Positions 32,441-42,265 of a stretch of DNA of 64,000 nucleotides are shown here, one piece after another; the first letter of the stretch is position 1; each line of letters begins with the position of its first letter. A program made the translations under genes and the position numbers. The stretch spans positions 186,001 through 250,000 of the forward strand of contig CAJINV010000016.1 in NCBI GenBank assembly GCA_905178155.1. The letters are read 5' to 3'. This DNA is from Amoebophrya sp. A120 (taxonomy: Eukaryota; Sar; Dinophyceae; Syndiniales; Amoebophryaceae). A model generated the notes under the pieces. That model had not been told where the DNA came from and did not search any database. It saw nothing but the letters and a program-made list of their open reading frames with translations.

Positions 32441-33090
32441 TCACATAATCGTGCACAGTGGTGCCTTCGCCGCAAAATGTGCCCTCACGGCCTGCTGACA
32501 AGGTTCCATCTGCGCCGCTTTATCGCCCGCGAACCAGCGATATCACAGTGCACAACGGACCCCCTCCCCCTCATTTGTCATGCCAAATGCCAAATCTAGT
32601 TTTTGCCCCTTGTGAATGGTAGCATCACAGATTCTGGCTGCAGCCCCCCAAACACCACTACAATCCTGTGAAAATTTGTCATGCAAAAGCTGCACTCGTG
32701 CAGGCCCTTCTATTGCTGTTCAATGCAATACAAATGAGGGGGAGGGGGAGTTGTGCACTCTCATAACCGATGGCACTCCCGGTCGCATTCTCCTTTGTCG
32801 TTTGGACAGGTCACATATCCTTTGCAAAAGTATCGCACTCGTAGTAATTGCGGTCATGCATTACAAAATTTTTTCCTAAGGCAAATCGGCATGACAAGTT
32901 ATATTTCTAATGCTGTATACGAGTACGATACTTTTGCAATTCATATCACAGAAACGTCGGGGAGCGACGGAGAAGCTTTTGGCCGGAACTTCACCTCGAC
33001 GAGCTCAGGAGTGGCCTCGGAGCTGGACGCTGGGTACAGGATTCCGTCGAAAATATTGAAGGCGTCGACGGATTTCAGGAGACCAGACAT
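32441..33090 (-). CDS. Small 94-aa cysteine-containing protein
   Basis: The gene appears only after two introners are removed. Starting at the ATG at 33088-33090 (MSGLLKSVDAFNIFDG...), the frame runs through a family A element (32816-32945), a 40-bp exon and a family H element (32541-32765) to a TGA at 32441. Coding length is 285 bases, divisible by three. The C-terminal half reads TCPNDKGECDRECHRWF followed by a second pair of Cys, giving a C-x6-C-x3-C-x14-C-like spacing. I do not recognise the family; a small metal-binding or disulfide-bonded domain is possible. No signal peptide is evident. It is followed 743 bases later by the large membrane-protein start. Confidence 0.6.
32541..32765. 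mobile_element. Introner family H
   Basis: TATCACAGTGCACAACGGAC at the left; GAGTTGTGCACTCTCATA at the right. Flanks AGCGA and ACCGA differ at one base. Excision joins ...CHR to WFAGDK... in frame. Confidence 0.9.
32816..32945. mobile_element. Introner family A
   Basis: TATCCTTTGCAAAAGTATCG to TTTTGCAATTCATA; exact repeats TCACA (32811-32815, 32946-32950). Excision joins ...PDVSV to TCPND... in frame. Confidence 0.94.
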
Positions 33091-33548
33091 ACTTAGTTTG
33101 TGGTGCTGTGAGGGGTTCCTTCAGGAACTTGTTTCACCTACAAGCACGGATCCCTATAGCAAGAACTTTATTCAACATTGCTCTTCGTTTTACTGAACAA
33201 CTAACACTGCAGATTGCGCTCAGGAGCTGTGACGCTATGCAAACCTTACCCACGACGACAGAACCTGGGCGAAACGAATAGTACTCACGACACATCTCTA
33301 CCCTCGTGGCAACAACGCTAATAGACCATTGCTCAAAATGTTGACGAATATCTCATTTTCGTTCTGATGATCCACTTCCACACGATGGCGAAATAGTACT
33401 ATGGGAACAAAATCGACTCGTCGCTTTTTGTCTTTTATGCGGTACTACGCCAACATGCGACAGCGAGGACAGAAAATGCTTCCACTATCCTTGTACGCCT
33501 TGCGTCTCTTGTATCTGGTGGCGCCGCTCGCAAAAAGTCTGCCACTTT
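33091..33548. other. Spacer, no gene seen
   Basis: Short region between the 94-aa gene and the stop of the PTRHD1-like gene. It presumably holds the 3' untranslated region of one and the leader of the other; no motif stands out. Confidence 0.5.
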
Positions 33549-34301
33549 TCATCCGAGCAGCTTCAAGCCTCGGAAATATTTTGCAAGCATTGGCTTTGGC
33601 CGTGGCCAGGTGGCTACTTATGCATTGCAAGGATGTCTGGGTCTGGAAACATGGAACTTGTAATGCTAGTCCTACATTCCTGTAAGATCTGTATTGCATG
33701 ACCAACAAAGTAGAAACGCGCTCTTTTGTCCTATAAAAGTGCAGCTTGATGTCATGCGGACTGCGCATGACAAAGTGTTCGGCAAACTTGTGATGCTTGG
33801 CTGCCTTGGGAAGTATTGCAGTCGTGCACAGTTCAGCATCACAAGTTTCCAGACCCAGACATATTTCTTTGCATTTGATACTACTGCGGTTAAAACATTC
33901 TCTGGCTGCTCCATCCACCTGTAGAATTTCACGTCATCCTTTTCCATTTTCGCACATATCTTCTCCAGCGCGGCAACGTCTTTCGCACCCAGCACGCACT
34001 TTCTCATCGTGTCTAGGGATTTCTTATCGGTGTAGGCGATTGTGTTGACGTCGTGTATTCTCAACCCCTCTGCTATTGCGGCAACCGAGGCATGCGCACC
34101 TTGGGCGACGATCGCGCCGGTCGGCCAGGGGGTTGAAGTTGAGGTCGTTGTTCCGTCGTCCGCGGTCTTTTGCTCTGTGTAGGCGAGATCCTGACGGATC
34201 ACCAGGTACTGAATGAGGTCGGCTGGTGGGTACTCTGTTTGTAGGTCTGCCGCGGCTTCGGCCGTTGTATTCGGCTTTTTCGCATCTGGTTCGTCGCTCA
34301 T
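33549..34301 (-). CDS. PTRHD1-type peptidyl-tRNA hydrolase-like protein
   Basis: 161 aa after removing one introner (33619-33880). After a short acidic leader it shows the PTH2/PTRHD1 pattern: LIQYLVIRQDL, then WPTGAIVAQGAHASVAAI, MRKCVLGAKD, and FYRWMEQPENVLTAVA with a basic C-terminal tail. The length is close to the 140 aa of animal PTRHD1. PTH2-fold enzymes can release peptides from peptidyl-tRNA; activity of the PTRHD1 branch is less certain, so the enzyme role is inferred from the fold. The last part of the domain (TWPRPKP...) is only reached by precise removal of the introner. Starts 37 bases downstream of the stop of the next upstream gene, so co-transcription is likely. Confidence 0.88.
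33619..33880. mobile_element. Introner family B
   Basis: TATGCATTGCAAGGATGTCT to GACCCAGACATATTTCTTTG then CATTTGATA; exact repeats CTACT (33614-33618, 33881-33885). Excision gives ...NVLTAVATWP..., restoring the conserved C-terminus of the PTRHD1-like protein. Confidence 0.96.
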
Positions 34302-34338
34302 GTTTTTGGCACCTGCTGGCGCTTTGGCAATTATGGTG

Positions 34339-34872
34339 CTACGTAGAGAAAACGAGTACTAGTGTAGAGGTACATATGTCAAGAGGATACTGTATATCTG
34401 TGTGCCATCGTCGTGAAAGGCGAGCTGTACAGGTGACTACCAAAATGCAGCAGGAGAAACAACAAAGCTTGAAATAAACGAGACCGCCTCTGATCACAAT
34501 CGAGGATTGATTGGACGCTGACCGTCTCGAAATGACCTGCAACAATGAAACCACAATGTTAAGCAATCATGATCCAGTTTTTTTCTTTTTTGCTGCTCGG
34601 TAGCGTATTTACTTTTCATTTACGTACTTTCCGATTTCTTGTGGTGGGCCTGAGCCCGCTCCACGTACTGTGATCATCTGCAACAGGATTCATATCCGTA
34701 ACCTCACCATGTACATGTTGTGAAGCAACACGAAACAGCCCTGCACCCACAGAGTGGGTGGGAAGAGAAAGGCCCCGACGTAGATTCGTTCCGAATCCCA
34801 GTGCGGCTCTGCACGCACGGGCATTTGGGTGTTGCTGTTGGTGTTCGTGCTCCTTCTCTGTGTCTTGCTCAT
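34339..34872 (-). CDS. Small membrane protein, possibly PEN-2-like (gamma-secretase subunit)
   Basis: 120 aa in two exons joined by a GT-AG intron (34537-34707); both exon lengths are multiples of three. After a short polar leader comes ERIYVGAFLFPPTLWVQG, then a second hydrophobic block IVIRGGLVYFKLCCFSCCIL and a polar tail. The first block resembles the PEN-2 signature Y-x-G-G-F-x-x-L-P-x-x-W-x-x-N, and the size is close to the usual 100 aa. PEN-2 is the smallest subunit of the intramembrane protease gamma-secretase. The asparagine of the motif is not conserved and the tail matches poorly, so the assignment is tentative; it could be another two-helix membrane protein. Flanked by spacers of 37 and 151 bases. 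Confidence 0.4.
34537..34707 (-). other. GT-AG intron
   Basis: Minus-strand borders GTGAGGTTAC and ATTGTTGCAG, a textbook pair; phase 0. Confidence 0.8.
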
Positions 34873-35023
34873 TAGATTTTCTCACCCAGCATCTTCATAT
34901 TCGATTTACATTTCGAAAAGCACAAAGCAAAAGCAGCTCGACGTCTTCATATGTGTGATGTTTGTGATCCGATGTAGTAGTACATGGACTCAAAACTCAC
35001 CTTTCAGGGTAGTTCACTTTTCG

Positions 35024-38000
35024 TTAGATTTCGTTGATTTCAACACAACCTGAACCGGGTGTCGCACTCGCTTTCAAAACCTTCCCTCCCGGCGGCAAAA
35101 CCGTGTCTACGAAGTACAAGCCGCAAAACCGCTCGAATTTCTTCCACGGTTCTGGTTCTGCATGATCATGTAGTTGTTTTTCATTTCCTTTTCTACCTTT
35201 CCCCTGCGGCATCACCACCACTGGCATTTTGTAGACGCTTTCCACTGCAGCAGAGACCTCCTCGTGTATTGAATGCAAAAGCATCGCACTGGTATGAATT
35301 GCATTACAAATTGGCTCAGCACTACAAATAAAATTTGTTATGCTGTTTTACCTTAGGAAAGAGATTTGTCATGCATAACCGCAATTCCTACGAGTACGAT
35401 AATTTTGCAGTTCATATCGTGCAAAACGGAGCTATTCCCCACGTTGTCATCAGGTTTTGGTACAGTGGCCAGGATTTCCTGCGGTCCGACGGTGATCTGG
35501 GTCAAGAAGGTCTTGTGGCTCTGAGGACGAGCCGAAGTCGTATTAGAGAAGTCTTCCGCGGGCGATAATTGTTGACCCGCTTGGCCGCGGGGGCCGTCCG
35601 TGGTTCCGCTGGTGGGGCTGCAATACAAATCCGGCATCAGATTTCTCAAATTCCGCAGCGAAAATCCGTGGAAAAAGCATCGGAGCAAGCTTCTCTGAGG
35701 CACGAAAAATCTGCAGCTCACCAGTGCCGTGCAGAACCGTCTGCTCGCAAAGTTCTGCGTCATCTCTTCTGTTTTGTCCTCGAGCTTGAAAGGACTTGGT
35801 TTGGATGTGGATGTTCTGCTGGTGATACTGCTGCTGCTGCTGCTGCATCCTTCGTCGTTGGCAGTAGTACCATCGTCTTTTTCAAAAATCTCGTCGCAGT
35901 CACTATTCCAAATGGTCAGCAACCGGTTCAGAAACCCCAGGTCTGTGTGCCCGTAGAGACTGAAAGCTAGAGTTGTAGCGCGGGAAATGATATGCGTTGC
36001 AAATATGTCTGGGTCTGGAAACTTGTTATGCTAGTTTGGTAACGGTGGACGCACTGCAATATGCAGCAGTCAAGCATGGCAACTTTTTGAGCTGTTTTGT
36101 GTTTCATTTTCCGCATGAGCAGAGCCTGCCTTCTTGCATGACAGGCAAAAGGGTTCTTTCCTGCTCACGCATCACAGAGTTGGGAGTCATGTAAGACGAG
36201 CATGGCAAACTTCCGCTCTTCCAGACCCAGACATCTTTGCATTGGATAAATGATCAGCGCAGACAAGTTGTCCTCTTTGATCATAGCGTCCGGTTTGTGC
36301 GTTTCCGCGAAGCACGGAAAGCTGGGAGGGACGGATTTAGTAGAAGTGCTAGTACAAGTAGAACTTGGGACGACGACTGCGGAAAGCTGTAGATTTTTGG
36401 TGCTCGTGCTGGTCAAAATGTCTTCCACTTCAACACATTCTTGTTGTTCTTTCGTTTCGTTCGCTTCCATCTCCATCTGCTTTCTCCATTCGACCCTTTT
36501 CTCCCGCAATCGGTGCAACTGCAGTCCGCCTTTCGTTTTGTCCTCCTTGTCGAGGTAGGCGTTCTTTTCCCGTCCTATCTCTGGTCTTGTTGCCGCGTCA
36601 AACAACGCCACTTCGTCTTCAAACTCCGAGGAGTAGAGAAACTCCTTTTTCAAGTACCCCAAATACCCATCGTGCCACACACCCAGCCAGTGGCAGTAGT
36701 AGGCGAATCGTCCTATGTTTGCCCGAGATTCGACCCACATTCGGGGCTTTATCCTGTGCAAAAGTAATATCGTAGTCGTACTAATCGCATTCATGCACTA
36801 GCATTACAAGTTTCTTTCTCAAGTTGAATCCGCATTACAAATTTCATTTCTCATACTGAAGAGATTTGCATTTGTCATGCGATTTATACTAGTACGTTGC
36901 TTTTGCATTTCATAGGCTTCTCCTCTATCAAATACCGGAAGACCCGCGTCAACGCGGGCGCATCGACGTAACTCGTCCGCGCGTAGATCTCCAGTAGTTG
37001 GCAAAACGCGGGAAAGGACGCGGCGCAGGGCTCGAAGAAGCGGCTCGGGTAGAATTTCGACTCATGCGTGGCGAACCGGTCGAGAAAGCCCCCGGCTTCC
37101 TATGAACTGCAAATATGTCTGGGTCTGGAAGATTGGGATTGCCAGGTTTGTCATGCATATTTTGCATGGCCCATGATGTCTGTAATGCATGCACTAGCAT
37201 CACAGATTTTTAGAGGGCATCCTAATGCATATTCCGCATGAGAAATGCCGTCTGCGCGTAGCACAAACTGCAGCCCTCTTGCTGCTCATGCAACACAAAT
37301 TTTTTTCGGATCCAAAGACATAGACAGCATCACAAGTTTAGAATCAATCTTCCAGACCCAGACACATTTGCATTTAATACTTCCCGCTGTTGCACGACCA
37401 ACGAGGTTTGGTCTTCCTTGAGGCACTTCCTGATCCGGCGGCCCATCACGTAGAGCACTCTGTCGTCCCGGAAATTCAACCGCGTGAACGCGGACACGCA
37501 CCGGATCACCTGGGTCGGGTTCGCGCGGTCGATCTTCCGCAGCATGATCTCGGCCACACGGACGAACAGCTTCTCATCGTATTCCCGGTTCGTTGCGTAG
37601 CTCCAGGTGATTTGCACCAGTTCGTCCCAGGAACACCGCCACAGCTCCTTTTGCAAACAATGCTCGGAAAAGTGGGAGAACAAAGCGTGGTCGTAGTAGT
37701 TATGTTTCGCAAAAGTGTGCACGGTTTGGATCACGTCGTGCAGCTCCGTGATTCTGCCACTTATAAGCCGCTTAGACGTTACAATCTCAAACGTTACAAT
37801 AGAATCTTGAATTTGCCTTGCATGAAGAGCATGACGAACGTACAGAGTCTTGCGCTTTTCGCAATACAAATCTCGTCAGATTCCAGTGCGGTGCGGAACT
37901 CCAGAACTTGTCATGCGCAATCCTGTGCGAATTGGGTAGATCATGCAGTTCTTGCATCACAAAATCCAGATTCTATTGTAACAGTTGAGATTGTAACGTC

Positions 38001-39863
38001 TGAGCGGGTCATACCGCTGAGCGCCATTTTCTTGATTTCGGGGATGCGGTGCGAAGAATCGTCCGAGTTGAAAAGGTCAGGGTCGACGAATTTCTGCTGA
38101 TGTAGTTCATATCCAGGAAAAAACACCCATCCACATCCAATTTGTCATGCAAAACATACATAAAATCCTGTGTTTGTCATGCAAAAAATGGATGTGGATG
38201 GGTTTTTTCTGTGGATAGTTCATCTTGCTGTGCTGTACGAGTTCCGAACGATGACGAACCTGCTTCAAGAACTGCACCCCCTGGCACCTCGTGATCATGC
38301 GCCTGTGGTTCTTGTCGTCCCAGTGACGTCTCATCTTGGTGGTCTCGTTCTTCGAGCTCCGATGCTCTTCCAGAGCTAGTTCCTGTACCTTGCTCTTGTA
38401 GGTCGTGTGACACAGCAGCTACAACACCGGCATGATCATGAACATAGTCATGGCCGCGTTCTTGTTGCTCCTCCTCCACAGATGTTGATACAGTCCTAGT
38501 CTCACCGGAGGACCGAGACTGATTTTCTGGTATTTTTACCCGTGGTGGACCGCCGAGTCCGAGTTCTTCTTGCTGCATAATTGGACCAACATTATTTATC
38601 TTCGTCCCTGAGTTGAAGTTGTCCTCTTCAACGAAGTAGTTCGTGCCGGCTGAAACGTCGGCCGGCTGAAACATCGCATCAACCTCTTGTCCGGTCTCGT
38701 CGACTTTAGCGGCCTGATCATTTTCCAGTTCTTCTCCAAGATAATAAGAGTCTGTTCCAGAAGGACGAGAGGAAGGTGTCCTGTGGTACTTCTGAGTCTG
38801 ACGTGAAGAACTTGATATTTCACTTGCTCCTCCCGACAAGATGAAATCTTCTTGCATCAAATGTCCCTGTCGTGATGATGTCATGCTGGTGCGCGTGCCA
38901 CTTTGCCGCGTAGCAGCAAAGGCTGACGAAGATACCGTCGACCCAAAAGCCGCCCGGGAAAGCTGGTCCTCGACAGCTCTGCTGTTTTCCTCGGACCAGG
39001 TTATGGCGTTCTCAAACGTTACATTCTCAGCTGTTACATCAATTTGTAATGCAAGAGTGGCAAAATTGAAAGGGGGAAGGTTGCGCCTTTTGCATTACAG
39101 GTTTGGCGTAGATTCTCATGCTATCTAGCAAGTCACGAACTTGTCATGCGAAGCAGCTTGATCGTGTAGATATTCATGGCTGATTTGCATTACAAATTCA
39201 TGTAACAGTTGAGAATGTAACATTTGAGAACTCCATACAGGTATTGACTGCGTTTTGTTTTTGTGCTTCATTTTTTTTGTTTATCTCGGCCACCTGCCCC
39301 GAAGTCGACGCTCCTCGCTGGCTCCTCCTGTGGCTTTCGTCATAGGTTTCTGACCAACGACGCCGGTCGTCATCTTCCGGGTGAGCTTCTGTTCCTCGCT
39401 CTCCATGAGGATTATCTTGAAGTACGCTGGGTCTGCAAGTTTGCGCGCCCGCGCGGCCGGCGGAGTGCGATGCAACATTATAAAGTGGCCCTCGTGGTGG
39501 TGCTTGTCCTCGTCGTTCCTCCTGCCACTGAGACGAAGCCTGGGCCTGTGCACGAGCAGCAACTGATGAACTCGAAAATCGCGCCGGGCGGCCAGAAGCG
39601 CCAGAAAAATCAGTCGTGCAGCTGGGTCTTCGTCGCAGACTTCTTGGACATGGTGAAATGGACACAATAACACCAGACAGAGGTGTTGATGACGCTACTA
39701 CCAGTGACGATCTGCAGGTGGTGTTGTGAATATGTCTCTGCTGCTGCTGGTGCGCCGTGGTCGACGTCGTGAGGATTTTATTTATTCGTCGCAGCGGCAG
39801 TCCCGGCGGCGGGGGCTTTTTCATCCTTCTGCCTGACCGTGAAGCAAAGTCCTTCATTTTCAT
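35024..39863 (-). CDS. Probable helical-repeat (FASTK/HPR-like) organelle protein
   Basis: 1,118 aa after removing seven introners; coding length 3,357, divisible by three. The N-terminus is basic with no acidic residues for long stretches (FASRSGRRMKKPPPPG...), compatible with organelle import. A disordered acidic middle follows. From about 38.05 to 36.5 kb come paired-helix units such as HNYYDHALFSHFSEHC, SWDELVQITWSYATNREYDE, KLFVRVAEIMLRKID and TQVIRCVSAFTRLNFRDD. These recall the leucine-poor helical repeats of FASTK/HPR and RAP-domain proteins that bind organelle RNA in apicomplexans and dinoflagellates. I do not see a clear RAP domain. The C-terminus (SSVLHEEVSAAVESVYKM...GLYFVDTVLPPG) is globular. 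Function inferred from fold only. Confidence 0.6.
35267..35416. mobile_element. Introner family A
   Basis: TATTGAATGCAAAAGCATCG to TTTTGCAGTTCATA; exact repeats TCGTG (35262-35266, 35417-35421). Excision joins ...SSVLH to EEVSA... in frame. Confidence 0.95.
35991..36248. mobile_element. Introner family B
   Basis: TATGCGTTGCAAATATGTCT to GACCCAGACATCTTTGCATT then GGATA; exact repeats AATGA (35986-35990, 36249-36253). Excision joins ...SALII to SRATT... in frame. Confidence 0.95.
36750..36914. mobile_element. Introner family A
   Basis: TATCCTGTGCAAAAGTAATA to TTTTGCATTTCATA; exact repeats GGCTT (36745-36749, 36915-36919). Excision gives ...IEEKPRMWV... in frame. Confidence 0.95.
37101..37379. 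mobile_element. Introner family B
   Basis: TATGAACTGCAAATATGTCT to GACCCAGACACATTTGCATT then TAATA; exact repeats CTTCC (37096-37100, 37380-37384). Excision keeps the helical-repeat frame. GT-AG is possible at its borders. Confidence 0.95.
37762..38013. mobile_element. Introner family E, divergent
   Basis: TATAAGCCGCTTAGACGTTA against TAACGTCTGAGCGGGTCATA. Flanks CCACT and CCGCT differ at one base. Excision joins ...MALSG to RITEL... in frame. Confidence 0.92.
38110..38217. mobile_element. Introner family C
   Basis: TATCCAGGAAAAAACACCCA to GGGTTTTTTCTGTGGATA, 108 bp; exact repeats GTTCA (38105-38109, 38218-38222). Excision gives ...QQDELHQQKF... in frame. Confidence 0.94.
39002..39237. mobile_element. 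Introner family E
   Basis: TATGGCGTTCTCAAACGTTA to ACATTTGAGAACTCCATA; exact repeats CAGGT (38997-39001, 39238-39242). Very close in arms and core to the copy at 217-453. Excision joins ...AVNT to WSEEN... in frame. Confidence 0.95.
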
Positions 39864-42265
39864 CTTATCAAAAAAATTTGTTTGGCGACGTTATCTTTCT
39901 CTTACCACTGTTTCTGTGTTTTTGGATCATTTTCTAGTGTGTCGATAATGTCGGTGATCTCGCTCCTGACAGACCACCCTGATGGGCGGGGCGTAGCAAC
40001 TAGTCTTGATCTTCTCGCAGATGATCTAAAACGGCTGGCGGAGCAATTCTTTTTCTACTTCCCACGCATGTCATAGGTCAACAAAATAGATGCCGTAGAT
40101 TCGAAAGCAATAGCCCTCGCAATTAAGAGGGACGGAAACAAAGGAACAAAAAGAAACAGACAATATCAAGCTGCAAGAGCCAAGAGGCTCTTCAGATTGA
40201 GATCATTTATTTTGTTTTATCATTCGGAAGTTCCAGCAGAGCTGCAAGACCAAGACGAGTATATACGACATTCCCGCAAAAATAACGCCGGAAATAAAAG
40301 ACGTCAACACAAGGCTACTTCGCGGTCGCGCAAATATCAAGTAAAACGCAAGTCGCAATAAGAAAAACGCAAGTCGCAGTGAGAAAACGCAAACTAACAA
40401 ACTGTGTTCTCAAGAAATAGAAATGTCTTCTGTATCTCACCTTGTGGCGAAGGCGCTAGGTCCGAAACTTCTAAACGGAGACTTATTGTTTTTTTTTCTT
40501 TATCAAACAAAAGCTAGCACGTCCGAACAAATGCGTACCAGAAAAAATAACGAGGAGTCATCTTTCTCTAGTACTTCAACTTCTTCCCGCGAGTAAGACT
40601 TATACCTTGGCCTTTCCTTTTTTTCCTTCTTCCTTTGGGGTTAGCGTTAGTGATGTTCCTTGATAATTTTTACACGAGCCATAGCGAACGGCGTAGTGCT
40701 AGTGGTAGTGGTTGCAGTTGTTCATGTCAGAAAAAGGTGTCCCAGCGACCCTCTCGTCCTTCGCTAGGCTTCGGACAAATCGTTCCAAATAGCTGCATTT
40801 CTGTGTATTAGAGCGATAGCATCTTCCTTTTGATTCATCAAATCAAAACGTGGCTCTACTCGAATACTCCTCTGGGTGCACCACGACCTTTAACTGTTAC
40901 TGTACTAGATCCAACAACAATGATAGTGAATTATGACTTTCAACAGTGGGACATATGCAAGGTTTAGGTGGTTTTGGTTTGCGGTTCTTGAGCTTTTTGC
41001 ATACTGAGATCATGATCGCCCAGAGGAGCAGATACGTTGTTGTAACAGCACTAGCAATCTACGACTTCGACATCGACAGATTGAGTTTGGGTTTGCATGT
41101 CAAGGCAGGGTCTTTCAATGGTGGAAAAACTTATTCCCACGTAGCAAATAAATTATACAGTGATGTTGAGAGATGCTGGCTCATCTCCTCGCCTTTGCTC
41201 ATAATGCTCTTGGTCATATGAAAGATTGACTTTTACAAACGGTAGGAATCAAAAGGGAAAGTAGAGACGACAAACTACTTACTAATTGCGCTATCTGTTT
41301 CTTCCTTCTCTCTCGTCCCGTCCGCGTGTCTCGATAGCGATTTTCATTTTGATGTTCTTACCCAGGAGAAATTTTTAAAGTGTGCAAATAATTTAGTTGT
41401 CAATTTCATCAGGGAAAGAACGCGGTGTAAAATAAACGTGTGCACTTGCTACTTAAGGCCCATAATCAATGACCATTTGGAATTCTTCATCAATGCATCC
41501 AATTAATTTTAATTTGGTTCTTCCCAAAATTATACTAGAAGCCAAAACGAAAAGTGATGACTTTGACGCTCATCTTTAGAGTGTCCCTTATCGACTCCTA
41601 TTCTTTTTCGCCGCTTGAATAGGTAGCTGCTGGATTTGGAAAGACGCCAAAACGACAAATATATAAACTTAATCTTAAAATGGAAATCATACAAACAGTA
41701 CAAATGCGGGTTCTTGCCAACTTTAACTTCTTCATCTCGTCCGCCTGTGGTACTGGTAGCGACTTAGAAAATAAAACCTCCAATACATCGGCCTTGACCT
41801 CCTGCATGTGTAGTCCTACCTGCCTTTGTACGGGTAAGGGTACTAAGCTGGAAGCTTGAAGGCGTTGTGACTGTGAGTTGTACGTAATATCATAATTCTT
41901 TTACCGGAACAAAACCAACGATGTTCAGACGAGATGCGAAGTCGAACGTATGTGTGTACTTTGTTGCTTTAGCCGTATTCAAGCTTCATCTTCCTTGCGG
42001 TGGAGATGAAGCTGAGAGATAAGTAGTAAGTGGCAATAAATAAAATGCGTCAACAACTTCTAGCGCAGCAGGTCGAGAAACTACAGGAAATTGTACTTAC
42101 CTATAGCTTCGTTAGTCTTAGTTCCCTGTGTCAACCCTGTGTGACATTCAACATCATGGCATAAAACGCTTCAGAAAAAAACGTGGACGCCGTCGAGGTT
42201 TTGAAGTTGATTTGCGAGCTATCCTGATGCATCAATTTACTTGTGAGCGAGAACGGGCTAGTCTC
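39864..42265. other. AT-richer gene-poor spacer
   Basis: No supported gene or introner. A short direct repeat of an AACGCAAGTCGCA word occurs near 40.34-40.39 kb. Small plus-strand frames near 39.9-40.08 and 40.95-41.22 kb are the only candidates; neither shows a family or splice partners. It separates the large gene's stop from the helical-repeat gene's start. Confidence 0.55.

Noticed and set aside
39898-40076. Plus-strand 59-64 codon frame with a helical look
   Set aside because: Too short and isolated to support as a gene.
40946-41221. Plus-strand 91-codon frame
   Set aside because: Isolated, against the direction of all other genes, with no family resemblance or splice partners.
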